Made by a program: the position numbers and the translations under genes. A DNA stretch of 64,000 bases from Undibacterium paludis. GTDB taxonomy: Bacteria > Pseudomonadota > Gammaproteobacteria > Burkholderiales > Burkholderiaceae_D. Below are positions 8,505 to 17,824 of the stretch, piece by piece; position 1 is the stretch's first letter; the number at the start of each line of letters is the position of its first letter. The stretch spans positions 62,001-126,000 of the forward strand of contig NZ_JAKZHX010000014.1 of NCBI RefSeq assembly GCF_022568815.1, given 5' to 3'. The notes beneath the pieces are model-generated. The model did not search any database. It was given only the letters and a program-made list of their open reading frames with translations, and was not told where the DNA came from.

Positions 8505-9053
8505 ATGGATAAACACAACACAGCACTGATCATCATCGATATGCAACGTGGCATGGCCGATCCCAAATCAGGTACCAGGAACAACCCGCAGGCAGAAGAC
8601 AATATGCGCCAGATACTGGCGGCCTGGCGGGCTGCCAGTGCACCCATCGTGCATGTAAGACATATGTCGTTGAACCCACAGTCAGTATTCTGGCCGGGGC
8701 AGCCCGGTAATGAATTCCAGGACAGTTTCAAGCCGTATCAGGGTGAGCATATCGTCGAAAAAAATATTACCGATGCCTTTCTCAATACGGGGCTGGAACG
8801 CTGGTTGCATGTGCGCGGTATCAAGAGCGTGGTGATGGTCGGTGTCAGCAGCAATAATTCTGTTGAAGCCAGTGCGCGCACGGCCAGTAATCTGGGATTT
8901 GCTACGACCGTGGTCGCCGATGCCTGCTTTGCATTCGACAGAATTGATATCAAAGGCAGGCCACAATCAGCAGAAGAGGTACATGTCCATGCAATGACCA
9001 ATTTGCAGGACGAATATGCCCGTGTGGTGATCACGTCAGCTTTGCTTGCCTGA
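8505..9053 (+). CDS. Isochorismatase-like hydrolase with Ser in place of the nucleophilic Cys
   Basis: A 182-residue protein of the isochorismatase-like/cysteine hydrolase superfamily. The triad Asp12 (IIIDMQ) and Lys86 (IVEKN) are present, but the position of the catalytic Cys in GxxTxxCVxxTxR is Ser119 (GVSSNNSVEASAR). Either serine works here, as in isochorismatase-type members that do not use cysteine, or the protein is not a thiol hydrolase. Last gene of the XRE-led run. Substrate unknown. Confidence 0.86.
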   Translation: MDKHNTALIIIDMQRGMADPKSGTRNNPQAEDNMRQILAAWRAASAPIVHVRHMSLNPQSVFWPGQPGNEFQDSFKPYQGEHIVEKNITDAFLNTGLERWLHVRGIKSVVMVGVSSNNSVEASARTASNLGFATTVVADACFAFDRIDIKGRPQSAEEVHVHAMTNLQDEYARVVITSALLA

Positions 9054-9186
9054 GCTGTTGGCATCCGTGTGGCGGTAATTTCTACAACATATTACCGCTC
9101 GCAAGTACTACCAAGTTCGTCGGAATTTCCCTAGAATGCCAGGCATTGCAGTGCTGACCAACCATAAAGAAAGCAAGGAAACGACC

Positions 9187-9978
9187 ATGGCAATGGATGT
9201 CATAGATTACGAAATTTTTGGCGACGATATGCAATTCGTCGAAGTCGAACTTGATCCCGGCGAGGCTGCCATCGGTGAAGCCGGTGCCATGTTCTATATG
9301 GAAGATGACATACAGATGGAAACCATCTTTGGTGATGGTTCTGCTGGCCAGACCGGTATTTTTGGCAAATTGCTGGGCGCTGGCAAACGTCTGGTCACAG
9401 GCGAATCCCTGTTCACCACCGTCTTCATGAATGGTGGCGTGGGCAAAAAGAAAGTTGCTTTTGGTGCTGCTTATCCCGGCAAAATCATTCCCATGCATCT
9501 GGACCAGCTAGGCGGCACCCTGTTGTGCCAGAAAGATGCCTTCCTTTGTGCTGCCAAGGGCGTGTCGCTTGGGATCGCCTTTCAAAAACGCCTGGGTGCG
9601 GGCTTCTTTGGCGGCGAAGGTTTTATCCTGCAAAAACTTGAAGGTGACGGCCTGGCATTTGTGCATGCCGGTGGTGCGATCATAGAAAAGACCCTGCACC
9701 CTGGCCAGACCCTGCGTGTTGATAGCGGCTGCGTAGTCGCCTTCACCCAGGAAGTGGATTTCGACATCAAATTTGTCGGTGGTGTTAAAACGGCCTTGTT
9801 TGGTGGTGAAGGCATGTTCTTTGCACACTTGCGTGGCCCGGGCAAAGTCTGGCTGCAATCGCTACCGCTCGCACGCCTGGCCAACCGTATCGTCGGTGCA
9901 TCAAAAATCGGTGGTAGCCATGGTGGTGAGCAAGGCTCGGTGCTTGGTGGTCTGGGCAATTTGTTTGAAAAAGAATAA
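9187..9978 (+). CDS. AIM24/TIGR00266-family protein
   Basis: A 263-residue protein with the repeated beta-strand plan of the AIM24 family: [21 protein letters not shown], a [19 protein letters not shown] glycine-rich segment, and [20 protein letters not shown] towards the end. The ATG at 9187 (GGAA about 8 bases upstream) starts the family N-terminus; the open frame extends further up without support. Molecular role not established; bacterial members are usually cytosolic. A strong terminator follows it. Confidence 0.9.
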   Translation: MAMDVIDYEIFGDDMQFVEVELDPGEAAIGEAGAMFYMEDDIQMETIFGDGSAGQTGIFGKLLGAGKRLVTGESLFTTVFMNGGVGKKKVAFGAAYPGKIIPMHLDQLGGTLLCQKDAFLCAAKGVSLGIAFQKRLGAGFFGGEGFILQKLEGDGLAFVHAGGAIIEKTLHPGQTLRVDSGCVVAFTQEVDFDIKFVGGVKTALFGGEGMFFAHLRGPGKVWLQSLPLARLANRIVGASKIGGSHGGEQGSVLGGLGNLFEKE

Positions 9979-10001
9979 GACTGTTCGTCTTTATTGACCG
10001 T

Positions 10002-10039
10002 AAAAAATCCCCCGCCCTGTTGGAAGCGAGGGATTTTTT
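10002..10039 (+). terminator. Rho-independent terminator
   Basis: AAAAAATCCC (10002-10011) pairs perfectly with GGGATTTTTT (10030-10039); CGC/GCG extends the stem after one mismatch. It ends transcription of the AIM24 gene and can also act on the other strand. Confidence 0.88.
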
Positions 10040-10131
10040 ATTGGTAAATATGGAACTAAAAGCACACAACATGAATCTATCGTGTTATTAACGCCGGCTT
10101 ACTGCACTTAATGTTTCAGGAATATTGTGTC

Positions 10132-10356
10132 ATGTTGAAGAAATTTCTTGCTTTGTCGATCATTCTGTCTTTCCCGTTCAGCCTGACTGCCTGCGCCGTT
10201 GTCTATGACATACAGCAGGATGCCAATCAGCGTCAGTGTGAAAAGCTGCAGGACTGGAACGATCGCAAGAGCTGTCTGGCACAAAACAAGACCAGCTACG
10301 AGCAATATGAGAAACAGCGCGAAGACCTGCGTACCAAGGGTACAGAGCGCAAATAA
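10132..10356 (+). CDS. Small lipoprotein, function unknown
   Basis: A 74-residue protein with a lipoprotein signal: positive MLKK, a hydrophobic run and the lipobox SLTAC (Cys at about residue 21). The mature part is charged and probably coiled (QRQCEKLQDWNDRKSCLAQ, QYEKQREDLRTK) with two further cysteines. ATG 10132 is preferred over 10111 because it starts the signal directly and AGGA lies about 10 bases before it. No recognised family. Confidence 0.72.
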   Translation: MLKKFLALSIILSFPFSLTACAVVYDIQQDANQRQCEKLQDWNDRKSCLAQNKTSYEQYEKQREDLRTKGTERK

Positions 10357-10380
10357 GGCAAGTCCCCTGGTTTAGGCTTC

Positions 10381-10751
10381 TCAAGCCCTGGTGGCGCGCC
10401 AGATGAACAGGACTCCAGCGACGGTGCACAGTGCGGTGACTATGACACCAGCCAGCAGGACGGCGCATATGGTTGTCAGTTGTTGTCAGTTCAAAAATGT
10501 TGCAGGTATACCGGTCATACCTGTGCGCGGAGCGCATGTCCCTCTTTGGAATTTCTTCATGGATAAGCTTGCGCTTGATCGCCATGAAAAATACAGGGTT
10601 TGCGACATCAGGAGCAGACCTGTTACCGGCAAGTAGGCCAGCAAAGCAGTGGGAGTATAAAAAACATAGCGGTCAAACGGGACAAAACAAACCAGTGAAA
10701 GGAAAACAGGCTGCCGTCAATGTCCTTGACCTTGATCGCCAGCCTGTAAGG
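10381..10751 (-). pseudogene. Decayed small integral membrane protein gene
   Basis: Directly after the gshA stop the minus strand encodes membrane-protein-like sequence broken over frames. Piece 1 is AIKVKDIDGSLFSFHWFVLS; piece 2 contains PFDRYVFYTPTALLAYLP and GLLLMSQTLYF; piece 3 contains MAIKRKLIHEEIPKRDMRS (ATG at 10585) up to FELTT; the last is a transmembrane helix ICAVLLAGVIVTALCTVAG, ending WRATRA. One extra C in the CCC run, one extra T in the T5 run and removal of one copy of a perfect 10-bp tandem duplication (GTTGTCAGTT, 10472-10491) restore a single frame of about 120 residues with around three hydrophobic segments. Family unknown. Homopolymer sequencing errors could explain two of the three lesions. 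Confidence 0.5.
10472..10491. repeat. Perfect 10-bp tandem duplication
   Basis: GTTGTCAGTT occurs twice back to back (10472-10481 and 10482-10491) inside the decayed membrane gene. Removing one copy joins FELTT to the transmembrane tail in frame. Confidence 0.9.
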
Positions 10752-12422
10752 TCAGACATGCAATAAAGCAGCCCTATCTTGCGGATTGTCCAGTTCGGCA
10801 ACTTCTGCCTGCTCCTGCAGGGTATCGACTACACCGTCGCAACAAATTTCACTTGAGGTGCGTGAGCGATAATCCGTGATGAACTGGTCGAAACTGCCGG
10901 TCTGGCTTGCTTCCATCTCTGCCTGCTCGGCCAGCGATTGCCTGGCCAGTTTGGCAAAATATTCCTGCTGTGCCGGCACGGGGGGGCGGGCGCGGAATTC
11001 ATCGGCAAGTTTTTTACTTTGTCGCAGGGCAAATTCAGTAAATGAATTGTTGGCCTGCCGAATTGCCGCCAATACCTGTGCCGAAGGGGTCAGGTCAGGA
11101 TTGTCGAGTTTTCTGGCTTGGGTCTGCAGGCTGTCAGCGTGACAGCTGGCACGATGCTGTGTATCAAGCAAAGCCGCAACCGGCCTGATTTTTTCCAGCA
11201 ATTCCCTGCCCCAGTCTTGCAGAGAAATCTGTTTGCCACGGCGGGATAGCATCAAACCCGGGCGGCGTCCCTGCTTGACGGTCAGGGCAAAATTCTCGAC
11301 GTTTTCACGGCCTTCTGCCTGATTGGTCAAGGGACTGTCCTCAAGTGCGCAGAACAGCAGGAAGGCATCAAGGAAACGCGAAGTTTCCAGGTTGATGCCG
11401 AGCGGGTCAAATGGGTTGACGTCCATGCAGCGCACTTCTATGTATTGCACGCCGCGAGCGCACAACGCCTCTACCGGGCGCTCACCGGTACGTATCACAC
11501 GTTTGGGACGTATCGTTGCATAAAACTCATTTTCAATTTGCAGCACGTTGGTATTGATCTGTACCCATTCACCATCACGTTTGGTGCCGATTTTTTCATA
11601 CTCGGGATAGGGTTGACGGACCGCCAGCGACAGGCTGCGCATGTATTCGAGCAGGGTGTTGTACGGCGGTACCAGACCGGACTGTGCATTGTTCTGATAG
11701 CCAAGGTCACTCATGCGCAGGCTGGTCGCATACGGCAGGTACAAGGTGTCATCCGACAGGGTGTCCAACTGGTGAGGGCGACCGCGCAGGAAAGGCGTGG
11801 ATAGTGCCGGCGAAGCGCCAAACAGGTACATCAACAGCCAGCTATAGCGATGGAAGTTGCGTATCAGGGCAACATAACTTTCTGACTGGTTGTGCATGTC
11901 GCTGCCGGTTCTGGATTCAGCCTTGCTCAAGACCTTCCACAAGTCTTCGGACAGCGAATAATTGTAGTGAATACCGGCTATGCATTGCATGCTCTTGCCA
12001 TAGCGCAATGCCAGGCCGCGACGATAGACATGCTTGATCATGCCTATGTGAGAGTGACCATACCAGGCGATGGGAATATCTTTTTCTTCCGGCAAGGTAC
12101 AGGGCATGGACTGGTGCCACAGCATTTCATTACCCATGACCGTATAGGCAAAGCGGTGGATATTGTCCAGTTCTTCCAGGGCGGTGGCGATGTCATGCTC
12201 GGCCGGGGTGATAAATTCAAGCAGCGATTCTGAATAATCAGTCGTGATCAGCGGATGTGTCAATGCCGACCCCAAAGCTGGAGAATGTGCAGTCAAAGCC
12301 AGCTTGCCATCAGGTAATACGCGCAGGGTTTCCCGCTCTATGCCACGTAATCCCTTGGTCAGCAAAGGGCGATTTGCTTCAGTGTCCAGCAGTGACAAGC
12401 GTTGGTTTAACAGATTGCTCAT
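10752..12422 (-). CDS. gshA: Glutamate-cysteine ligase, Escherichia coli type
   Basis: A 556-residue ATP-dependent ligase joining glutamate and cysteine, the first step of glutathione synthesis. It follows the gammaproteobacterial enzyme closely: [74 protein letters not shown] and [12 protein letters not shown]. It is somewhat longer than the 518-residue E. coli protein. AAGGA precedes the ATG at 12422. It stands alone and is not homologous to the second ligase at 61.3 kb. Upstream, 12423-12760 contains a 17-bp palindrome. Confidence 0.95.
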   Translation of the reverse strand: MSNLLNQRLSLLDTEANRPLLTKGLRGIERETLRVLPDGKLALTAHSPALGSALTHPLITTDYSESLLEFITPAEHDIATALEELDNIHRFAYTVMGNEMLWHQSMPCTLPEEKDIPIAWYGHSHIGMIKHVYRRGLALRYGKSMQCIAGIHYNYSLSEDLWKVLSKAESRTGSDMHNQSESYVALIRNFHRYSWLLMYLFGASPALSTPFLRGRPHQLDTLSDDTLYLPYATSLRMSDLGYQNNAQSGLVPPYNTLLEYMRSLSLAVRQPYPEYEKIGTKRDGEWVQINTNVLQIENEFYATIRPKRVIRTGERPVEALCARGVQYIEVRCMDVNPFDPLGINLETSRFLDAFLLFCALEDSPLTNQAEGRENVENFALTVKQGRRPGLMLSRRGKQISLQDWGRELLEKIRPVAALLDTQHRASCHADSLQTQARKLDNPDLTPSAQVLAAIRQANNSFTEFALRQSKKLADEFRARPPVPAQQEYFAKLARQSLAEQAEMEASQTGSFDQFITDYRSRTSSEICCDGVVDTLQEQAEVAELDNPQDRAALLHV

Positions 12423-12642
12423 GATGTATTCCTTCAATATCCGTGTGACATTGCATTTGTGCTTACACAATACCGAGCAAGCATATACGAAAAATGAAAA
12501 TGGCATACGACGTCGCAAAAAACGCCTTTTACAAGCTTTTTTAGCTTATGTCACTCTGACAATTGCATCGTCTTGCAGCAGGGAGTCAGCATTATCGGTA
12601 ACGAATAAGATTAAAAAACTAACAGTTCTGATAACCAGCAAC

Positions 12643-12659
12643 GTTGAACAGTGTTCAAC
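12643..12659. promoter_or_regulatory. 17-bp perfect palindrome, candidate operator
   Basis: GTTGAACA-G-TGTTCAAC lies in the divergent region between gshA (start 12422, minus) and the S9 peptidase gene (start 12761, plus). Size and symmetry suit a dimeric regulator. The regulator is unknown. Confidence 0.45.
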
Positions 12660-12760
12660 AGGGTCGATATATACAGCGGGAACAGCATTAACAAAATTGC
12701 TTCTTGTTTTGTTGCCATCCTCTTAAAATGCCGGTGTACCTTTCTATGATAGGAGTTTAT

Positions 12761-14887
12761 GTGCTGATCAAAAGAATTTCTGTGCTGATGTCGGGCATGC
12801 TGGTAGGTGTAGCCACCTCAGGCCTGGCGGTGGCTGACACTGCTCCACCCATGGCAGCAAAAACAAAATGGCAGGAAACCCGTCATGGGGAAGTCGTTAC
12901 CGACGATTACCGCTGGCTGCAGAAGAAAGAAAATCCTGAAGTCATTGCTTACCTCAACGCAGAAAATGCCTACACCGAGGCCATGACTGCCGACATCAAG
13001 CCACTGGCAGAAAAACTGTATGGCGAGATCAAGGGACGTATCAAGGAAGCCGATCTGTCGGTACCGTTACGTCGCGGTAATTATTATTACTATTCCCGCA
13101 CAGAAACCGGCAAGCAATATGCCCTGTCCTGCCGTCGTCATGCCGATGCTGCAATGGCTTATGACGACAAGGCTGCAGAAGAAATTTTGCTGGACCAGAA
13201 CGAGATGGCCAGGGGACAGAAATTCTTCGCTGTCGGCGGCATGGTCGTCAGCCCAGATGAACAATTGCTGGCCTTTACGACCGACACGGTCGGCTACCGT
13301 CAGTATCAATTGCAGATCAAGAATCTGAAGACTGGCGAAATACTGGCTGATACTGTTCCACGGGTCACGTCCATGGCCTGGGCGGCAGACAACAAGACTC
13401 TGTTCTATGTACAGGAGGATGCGACCACCAAACGCTCTGACCGCCTGTTCCGCATGGAGATAGGTAAGGCGCCGGTAGAGATCATGCATGAAGCGGTGGA
13501 ACAGTTTGCCATCTCGGTAGGTAGTACCCGTGACAAGCAATTCATCGTATTGAGCAGCGAGGCCACTGACACCAGTGAAGTCATGCTGTTGCCGGCAGAT
13601 AAACCGCTAGGGCAGTTCCGTACGGTGCTGGGGCGCGAGAATGGGCACCGCTATTCGCTGGAGCACAGGAATGGCGAACTGTTCATTGTCACCAACAAGG
13701 ATGCCAAGAATTTCCGTGTCGTGCGTACACCAATGGCAACGCCGGACAGCAAGCACTGGCAAGAGGTGGTCAAACATGATCCGGATGTACTGGTTTTCTC
13801 TGTCAGCATGTTCAAGGATTTCATGGTCGTGAATGAAAAGACCCAGGCCCTGAACCGAGCCCGTATTTATGATTTCAGCAGCAAGCAATGGAAGACGGTG
13901 CAGTTCGATGATCCGGTTTATCTGGCGACACCGGCGGGTACACCGGACTTTACTGCCACCCGCTTTCGCATGTCCTATCAGTCACCAGTCACTCCGCCGA
14001 CGACGCTCGATATCGACATGGCGACTGGTCAGCGTTTTGTACTGAAGCAGACAGAAGTTCTTGGTGGCTACGATCCCAGCCGTTATGAAACGCGCCGTCT
14101 GTGGATGACTGCCAGGGATGGCACCAGGGTACCGCTATGGGCCTTGTACAAAAAAGGTGTGAAGCTCGATGGTTCGGCCCCCTTGTTGCTGTATTCCTAT
14201 GGCAGCTATGGCTATTCTACCGAGGCGACTTTCAACAGCAGCCGCGTCAGCATGCTTGACCGGGGTGTCATTTATGTGCAGGCGCATATACGCGGCGGCC
14301 GTGACATGGGCGAGCACTGGCATGAAGATGGTATGTTGATGAAAAAGAAAAATACTTTCTATGATTTCATCGACAGCGCAGAATACCTGGTCAAACAGAA
14401 ATGGACCAGCCCCGACCGCCTGATCATACAGGGCGGCAGTGCCGGTGGCTTGCTGATGGGGGCAGTCGTCAATATGCGCCCCGACCTGTTCCATGCCGTG
14501 CATGCCGCTGTCCCGTTTGTGGATGTCATGAACACCATGATGGATGCCAGCCTGCCCCTGACCACAGGTGAATACCTGGAGTGGGGTAATCCGAATGAAA
14601 AGCCGGCGTATGACTATATGCGCAGCTATTCCCCGTATGACAATATTGCCCGAAAAGCCTACCCTGCCATGCTGGTGACCACAGGTTTGAATGACAGTCA
14701 GGTCATGTACTGGGAACCAGCCAAGTATGTCGCCAAATTGCGTGATTACAAAACCGACAAAAACCCGCTGCTGCTGAAAATCAATATGGCAGCTGGCCAT
14801 GGCGGTGCATCCGGGCGTTTTGATGCCCTGCGCGAAGGGGCATTCAACATGGCCTGGATGTTCTCGCAATGGGGTATCAAGGAATAA
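12761..14887 (+). CDS. Exported prolyl oligopeptidase-family peptidase (S9, PtrB-like)
   Basis: A 708-residue serine peptidase with an N-terminal seven-bladed propeller and a C-terminal alpha/beta hydrolase domain. The triad is Ser560 (GGSAGG), Asp645 (GLNDSQV) and His680 (AAGHGG); HIRGGRDMG and the propeller entry DDYRWLQ support oligopeptidase B-like S9A. The GTG start at 12761 has AGGAG five bases upstream and begins a signal peptide (MLIKRISVLM..., likely cut after LAVA), so the enzyme is periplasmic, unlike cytosolic E. coli PtrB. The longer frame upstream has no ribosome site. Confidence 0.92.
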   Translation: MLIKRISVLMSGMLVGVATSGLAVADTAPPMAAKTKWQETRHGEVVTDDYRWLQKKENPEVIAYLNAENAYTEAMTADIKPLAEKLYGEIKGRIKEADLSVPLRRGNYYYYSRTETGKQYALSCRRHADAAMAYDDKAAEEILLDQNEMARGQKFFAVGGMVVSPDEQLLAFTTDTVGYRQYQLQIKNLKTGEILADTVPRVTSMAWAADNKTLFYVQEDATTKRSDRLFRMEIGKAPVEIMHEAVEQFAISVGSTRDKQFIVLSSEATDTSEVMLLPADKPLGQFRTVLGRENGHRYSLEHRNGELFIVTNKDAKNFRVVRTPMATPDSKHWQEVVKHDPDVLVFSVSMFKDFMVVNEKTQALNRARIYDFSSKQWKTVQFDDPVYLATPAGTPDFTATRFRMSYQSPVTPPTTLDIDMATGQRFVLKQTEVLGGYDPSRYETRRLWMTARDGTRVPLWALYKKGVKLDGSAPLLLYSYGSYGYSTEATFNSSRVSMLDRGVIYVQAHIRGGRDMGEHWHEDGMLMKKKNTFYDFIDSAEYLVKQKWTSPDRLIIQGGSAGGLLMGAVVNMRPDLFHAVHAAVPFVDVMNTMMDASLPLTTGEYLEWGNPNEKPAYDYMRSYSPYDNIARKAYPAMLVTTGLNDSQVMYWEPAKYVAKLRDYKTDKNPLLLKINMAAGHGGASGRFDALREGAFNMAWMFSQWGIKE

Positions 14888-14904
14888 ATCTCAAGCTTTT
14901 TTCT

Positions 14905-14933
14905 ATGCCCTCTTTTTTCATGAAAGAGGGCAT
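14905..14933 (+). terminator. Hairpin between the S9 peptidase and VOC genes
   Basis: A perfect 11-bp stem ATGCCCTCTTT/AAAGAGGGCAT with a 7-nt loop, followed by TTCTCC. The weak U-tract and its place just before the VOC ribosome site suggest partial termination or an intercistronic stabilising stem. Confidence 0.6.
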
Positions 14934-14949
14934 TTCTCCAGGAGTATTC

Positions 14950-15342
14950 ATGAACTTTGCCTACACCATTATCTACGTCCCCGATGTTGCCGCATCGCTC
15001 AGTTTTTACGAACATGCCTTTGGACTGACACGCAGGTTCCTGCATGAATCAGGCATGTATGGCGAACTTGATACCGGCGCTACGACCCTGGCATTTGCTG
15101 CCCATGCCATGGGGGATCTGAATTATTCCTGCGGTCATGTCGCTGCACATAGCTCGCCCCAGCCTCTGGGCATGGAGGTGGCTTTCACTACGGCAGACGT
15201 GGTAAAGGCACATGCGCAGGCACTGGCGGCGGGAGCAAGCGAGCTGGCAGCACCGGCAGAAAAACCCTGGGGGCAAGTGGTTTCTTATCTGCGTTGCCCG
15301 GACGGCAGCCTGGTTGAACTGTGTACGCCCATGGGCGTCTGA
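14950..15342 (+). CDS. VOC-family (glyoxalase/bleomycin-resistance fold) protein
   Basis: A 130-residue protein with two beta-alpha-beta-beta-beta modules: YTIIYVPDVAASLSFYEHAFGL at the N-terminus and VVSYLRCPDGSLVELCTP at the C-terminus, whose Glu is the usual metal ligand. AGGAG lies about 6 bases before ATG 14950; the frame extends upstream over the S9 stop without a better site. Substrate unknown. Confidence 0.88.
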   Translation: MNFAYTIIYVPDVAASLSFYEHAFGLTRRFLHESGMYGELDTGATTLAFAAHAMGDLNYSCGHVAAHSSPQPLGMEVAFTTADVVKAHAQALAAGASELAAPAEKPWGQVVSYLRCPDGSLVELCTPMGV

Positions 15343-15380
15343 GTCTGCCGCCGTGGGCAAAGACGTCATGTTGGACAGGT

Positions 15381-16133
15381 TTAATTTACTGGCCAGTACT
15401 TGTTCTGTAGACGGCTGACGGTGCCGTCTTTTAGCAAGGCTTCATAAGCATGTTTCCAGGTCCGTTCTTCTTCTTCGTCCAGACCTATGGAGGCGGCCAG
15501 GTAAAGTTCGGCAGAACCAAGACTGGGGCCGGTGCAGACATCTTCAAAGCGAAACCCATATTCTTCAATGGCGGCCGTCAGCATGGGGTACCCGGCATAA
15601 ATGGCGTCAATACCGCCCAGTGCCAGCATTTTCAGCAGGTCCTGATAGCTTTTCTCGTACACAATGTGACGAAAATTCTTGGCCTGTAAATACTGGGCGA
15701 CAGGAGAGCCACGCAACAAGCCTATACGCAACAGGCTTAATTGCTCCAGCGATGCATGTTCTATGCTGGTTTTTCCTGGCAAGGCAGGCTGACGGCCAAA
15801 AAAGGTGTATTTAACGGTCGTTATTGGTATCAGCCATTTGTAGTGATGCTCCCGGTCAGGCGTCCTGGCCAGAGGAAAAATCCCGTAAGAATTACCTTCG
15901 CTGGCTATTTTGACAGCCCTGGCCCAGGGATAGAAAGTCAGGTCTGGCGTGCGTCCCAATTGGACCGACATGGCTGCCATGAGCTCATAGGCATAGCCGT
16001 GTGGCGTATTGTTTTGTTGCCATACAAACGGTGGCAGTTCTGCTGTTACCCATTTTATCTTTTCGCCAGCCATGACTGAAGATTGGCAATGCAAGCCAAG
16101 CAAGACCATCATCAGGCAGAGAGTCTTTTTCAT
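15381..16133 (-). CDS. Periplasmic solute-binding protein (family 3-like)
   Basis: A 250-residue exported protein. The signal peptide is MKKTLCLMMVLLGLHC followed by SSVMA. The mature part has the family-3 bilobal pattern: WVTAELPPFVW, GYAYELMAAMSVQLG, FYPWARAVKIA, LRIGLLRGSPVAQYL and LAASIGLDEEEE. No ABC permease or ATPase lies beside it, as is common for this group, some of which act as sensors or orphan binding proteins. The ribosome site before 16133 is weak. Confidence 0.85.
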   Translation of the reverse strand: MKKTLCLMMVLLGLHCQSSVMAGEKIKWVTAELPPFVWQQNNTPHGYAYELMAAMSVQLGRTPDLTFYPWARAVKIASEGNSYGIFPLARTPDREHHYKWLIPITTVKYTFFGRQPALPGKTSIEHASLEQLSLLRIGLLRGSPVAQYLQAKNFRHIVYEKSYQDLLKMLALGGIDAIYAGYPMLTAAIEEYGFRFEDVCTGPSLGSAELYLAASIGLDEEEERTWKHAYEALLKDGTVSRLQNKYWPVN

Positions 16134-16306
16134 GTCAGGACAAGGTAGGGGCGCGCACAAGCAATTTATGTTTCGCCAGATTGCATATCACAGTATTCTG
16201 GCTAATGAGATACGGGTCAAGCAGGATTTTTGAATATCTGAAAAAAAGCCGCATTCAAGTCATTTTTACCATTTGAAATTCTACCGGGATTGACTATAAC
16301 CATAGT

Positions 16307-16412
16307 GAGGCTTTGCACATCCTGTCGCTTTGCCCGCTCGGGAAAAACGATGCTTGCTGTCTCATCCCCTGGCCAGTCAAATATGGTCACCGCGATAACA
16401 TCGCAAAGCCTC
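16307..16412. repeat. 10-bp inverted repeat in the leader of the DUF1269-like gene
   Basis: GAGGCTTTGC (16307-16316) and GCAAAGCCTC (16403-16412) are exact reverse complements 86 bp apart in the 16134-16440 gap. Nothing else is recognised there. It could fold a long leader or be chance. Confidence 0.4.
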
Positions 16413-16440
16413 TTGCCTTCTTACCTGAACGGAGATTGTC

Positions 16441-16953
16441 ATGAGACGCAGACTGTATTTCATGTTACCTGACGTCAGCAGCGCCAGGGCCATGCTTGAT
16501 GAGCTGGTAGCAGTGGGTATTGAACAAAGATATATGCATTTTTGTGCAAGGGAAGGCTTGCTGGCGGCTGACATGCCGGAAGCGAACAGCCTGCAAAAAA
16601 CTGACCTGATCCATGGTGCCGAAGTGGGCATGCTGATAGGGGGTATTTCCGGTTTGCTGGCTGGTGGTCTGTGGTTGATCTTCCCGCCGGAGAGCATGGA
16701 AATGCGTATAGTTGCTTTACTCGTATCGGCGATAGGCGGCGCGCTGTTCGGTTCATGGATGTCGGCCAATGCGGCACGCTCCATCCCCAGTTCCAGGCTG
16801 CAGCCTTTCCTTCTTGATATTGATGCAGGCAAGGTATTGCTGATGGTCGATGTGCCGTTCCGGCAGATTTCTGACATTCAGCAAATGGTCAGCAAACAGC
16901 ATCCTGAAATACACTTTGGCGGTGTCGATCCGCATGTGCCGGTCTTTATCTGA
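16441..16953 (+). CDS. DUF1269-like membrane protein
   Basis: A 170-residue protein. The N-terminal ferredoxin-like part (MRRRLYFMLPDVSSARAMLD) is followed by two hydrophobic glycine-rich segments (about 62-82 and 90-112, VGMLIGGISGLLAGGLW and IVALLVSAIGGALFGSW), then a C-terminal strand pair (GKVLLMVDVPF) ending HFGGVDPHVPVFI. This resembles small betaproteobacterial DUF1269-type proteins. GGAG lies 7 bases before the ATG. No known activity. Confidence 0.7.
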   Translation: MRRRLYFMLPDVSSARAMLDELVAVGIEQRYMHFCAREGLLAADMPEANSLQKTDLIHGAEVGMLIGGISGLLAGGLWLIFPPESMEMRIVALLVSAIGGALFGSWMSANAARSIPSSRLQPFLLDIDAGKVLLMVDVPFRQISDIQQMVSKQHPEIHFGGVDPHVPVFI

Positions 16954-17056
16954 ATAAAACCGGGCAGATGGCATGCTGCTTGTTCGTCCTGTGCGGGCCA
17001 GGCCTGGTCCGCATAAAAAATCCCTGTATACAATCACCACATTCTGAATTCGGCAT

Positions 17057-17084
17057 ACAATGATTTTTTTATAAAATTCATTGT
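17057..17084. promoter_or_regulatory. Dyad around the -10-like region of the ABC/MacAB operon
   Basis: ACAATGA (17057-17063) and TCATTGT (17078-17084) flank TTTTTTTATAAAAT, which contains a TATAAA box. The dyad ends two bases before the ATG at 17087. It could be an operator or a leader hairpin. Confidence 0.4.
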
Positions 17085-17086
17085 TG

Positions 17087-17824
17087 ATGATGTCAGACAC
17101 TGCCCTGGAATTGCGCGATCTTTGTAAGAATTTTGGTCGGCCTGCCGTTGAAAACCTGAGCCTCAGTGTGCGCCGTGGTGAGTTGTATGCCTTACTGGGC
17201 CCCAATGGGGCTGGCAAGACAACGACCTTGCGTATGGTGGCCGGCTTGATATCCGCCGACAGTGGCAGCATACGCATACTGGGTCAGGAATTGTCAGCCG
17301 ATCCGGCACTGGCCAAGAGCAAGCTGGCCTACCTGCCAGACGACCCCATGCTGTACAACAAGCTCAAGCCTTTTGAATACCTGGAATTTGTCGCCGGCTT
17401 GTGGGGTATTGCCGCCGATGTGGCAGCGAGCAGGGCGCGTGAATTGCTGGAATGGCTGGATTTGCTGCAACATGCCGACGAGCTGACCGAAGGTTTTTCG
17501 CGTGGCATGAAGCAGAAACTGGCACTGGCCGGCGCCCTGATACACCAGCCTGAACTGATTATCCTTGACGAGCCACTCACTGGCCTTGACGCCGCGGCTG
17601 CCAGACAGGTCAAGGATGTCTTGCTGACACATGTCAAACAGGGTGGTACTGTCATTCTGACCACACATATACTAGATGTTGCCGAACGTCTGGCAGAGCG
17701 CATAGGCATTATCCAGCATGGCAAGCTGATCGCCGAGGGCACACTGGAAGAATTGCGCACCCGCACCAGTCAGGCCGCCGGCACGCTGGAAGAAGTTTTC
17801 CTGCAATTGACGGAGCCGGCATAA
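17087..17824 (+). CDS. ABC transporter ATP-binding protein (ABC-2 exporter type)
   Basis: A 245-residue ATPase. Walker A is GPNGAGKTT, the Q-loop region AYLPDDPMLYNKLKPFEYL, the signature FSRGMKQKLALAGAL (a variant of LSGGQ), Walker B LIILDEPLTGLD, the switch His in TTHILD. The C-terminus LEEVFLQLT is typical of exporters with ABC-2 permeases. The start is one of two adjacent ATGs (17087 or 17090); an upstream TTG is less likely. It opens a five-gene operon with overlapping junctions (TAATG with the next gene). Confidence 0.92.
   Translation: MMSDTALELRDLCKNFGRPAVENLSLSVRRGELYALLGPNGAGKTTTLRMVAGLISADSGSIRILGQELSADPALAKSKLAYLPDDPMLYNKLKPFEYLEFVAGLWGIAADVAASRARELLEWLDLLQHADELTEGFSRGMKQKLALAGALIHQPELIILDEPLTGLDAAAARQVKDVLLTHVKQGGTVILTTHILDVAERLAERIGIIQHGKLIAEGTLEELRTRTSQAAGTLEEVFLQLTEPA

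Noticed and set aside
10178..10585. Minus-strand frame of 135 codons read as an intact gene
   Set aside because: Only its first 37 codons look protein-like; after the 10-bp duplication it is antisense to the small lipoprotein gene, so it is treated as part of a decayed gene.
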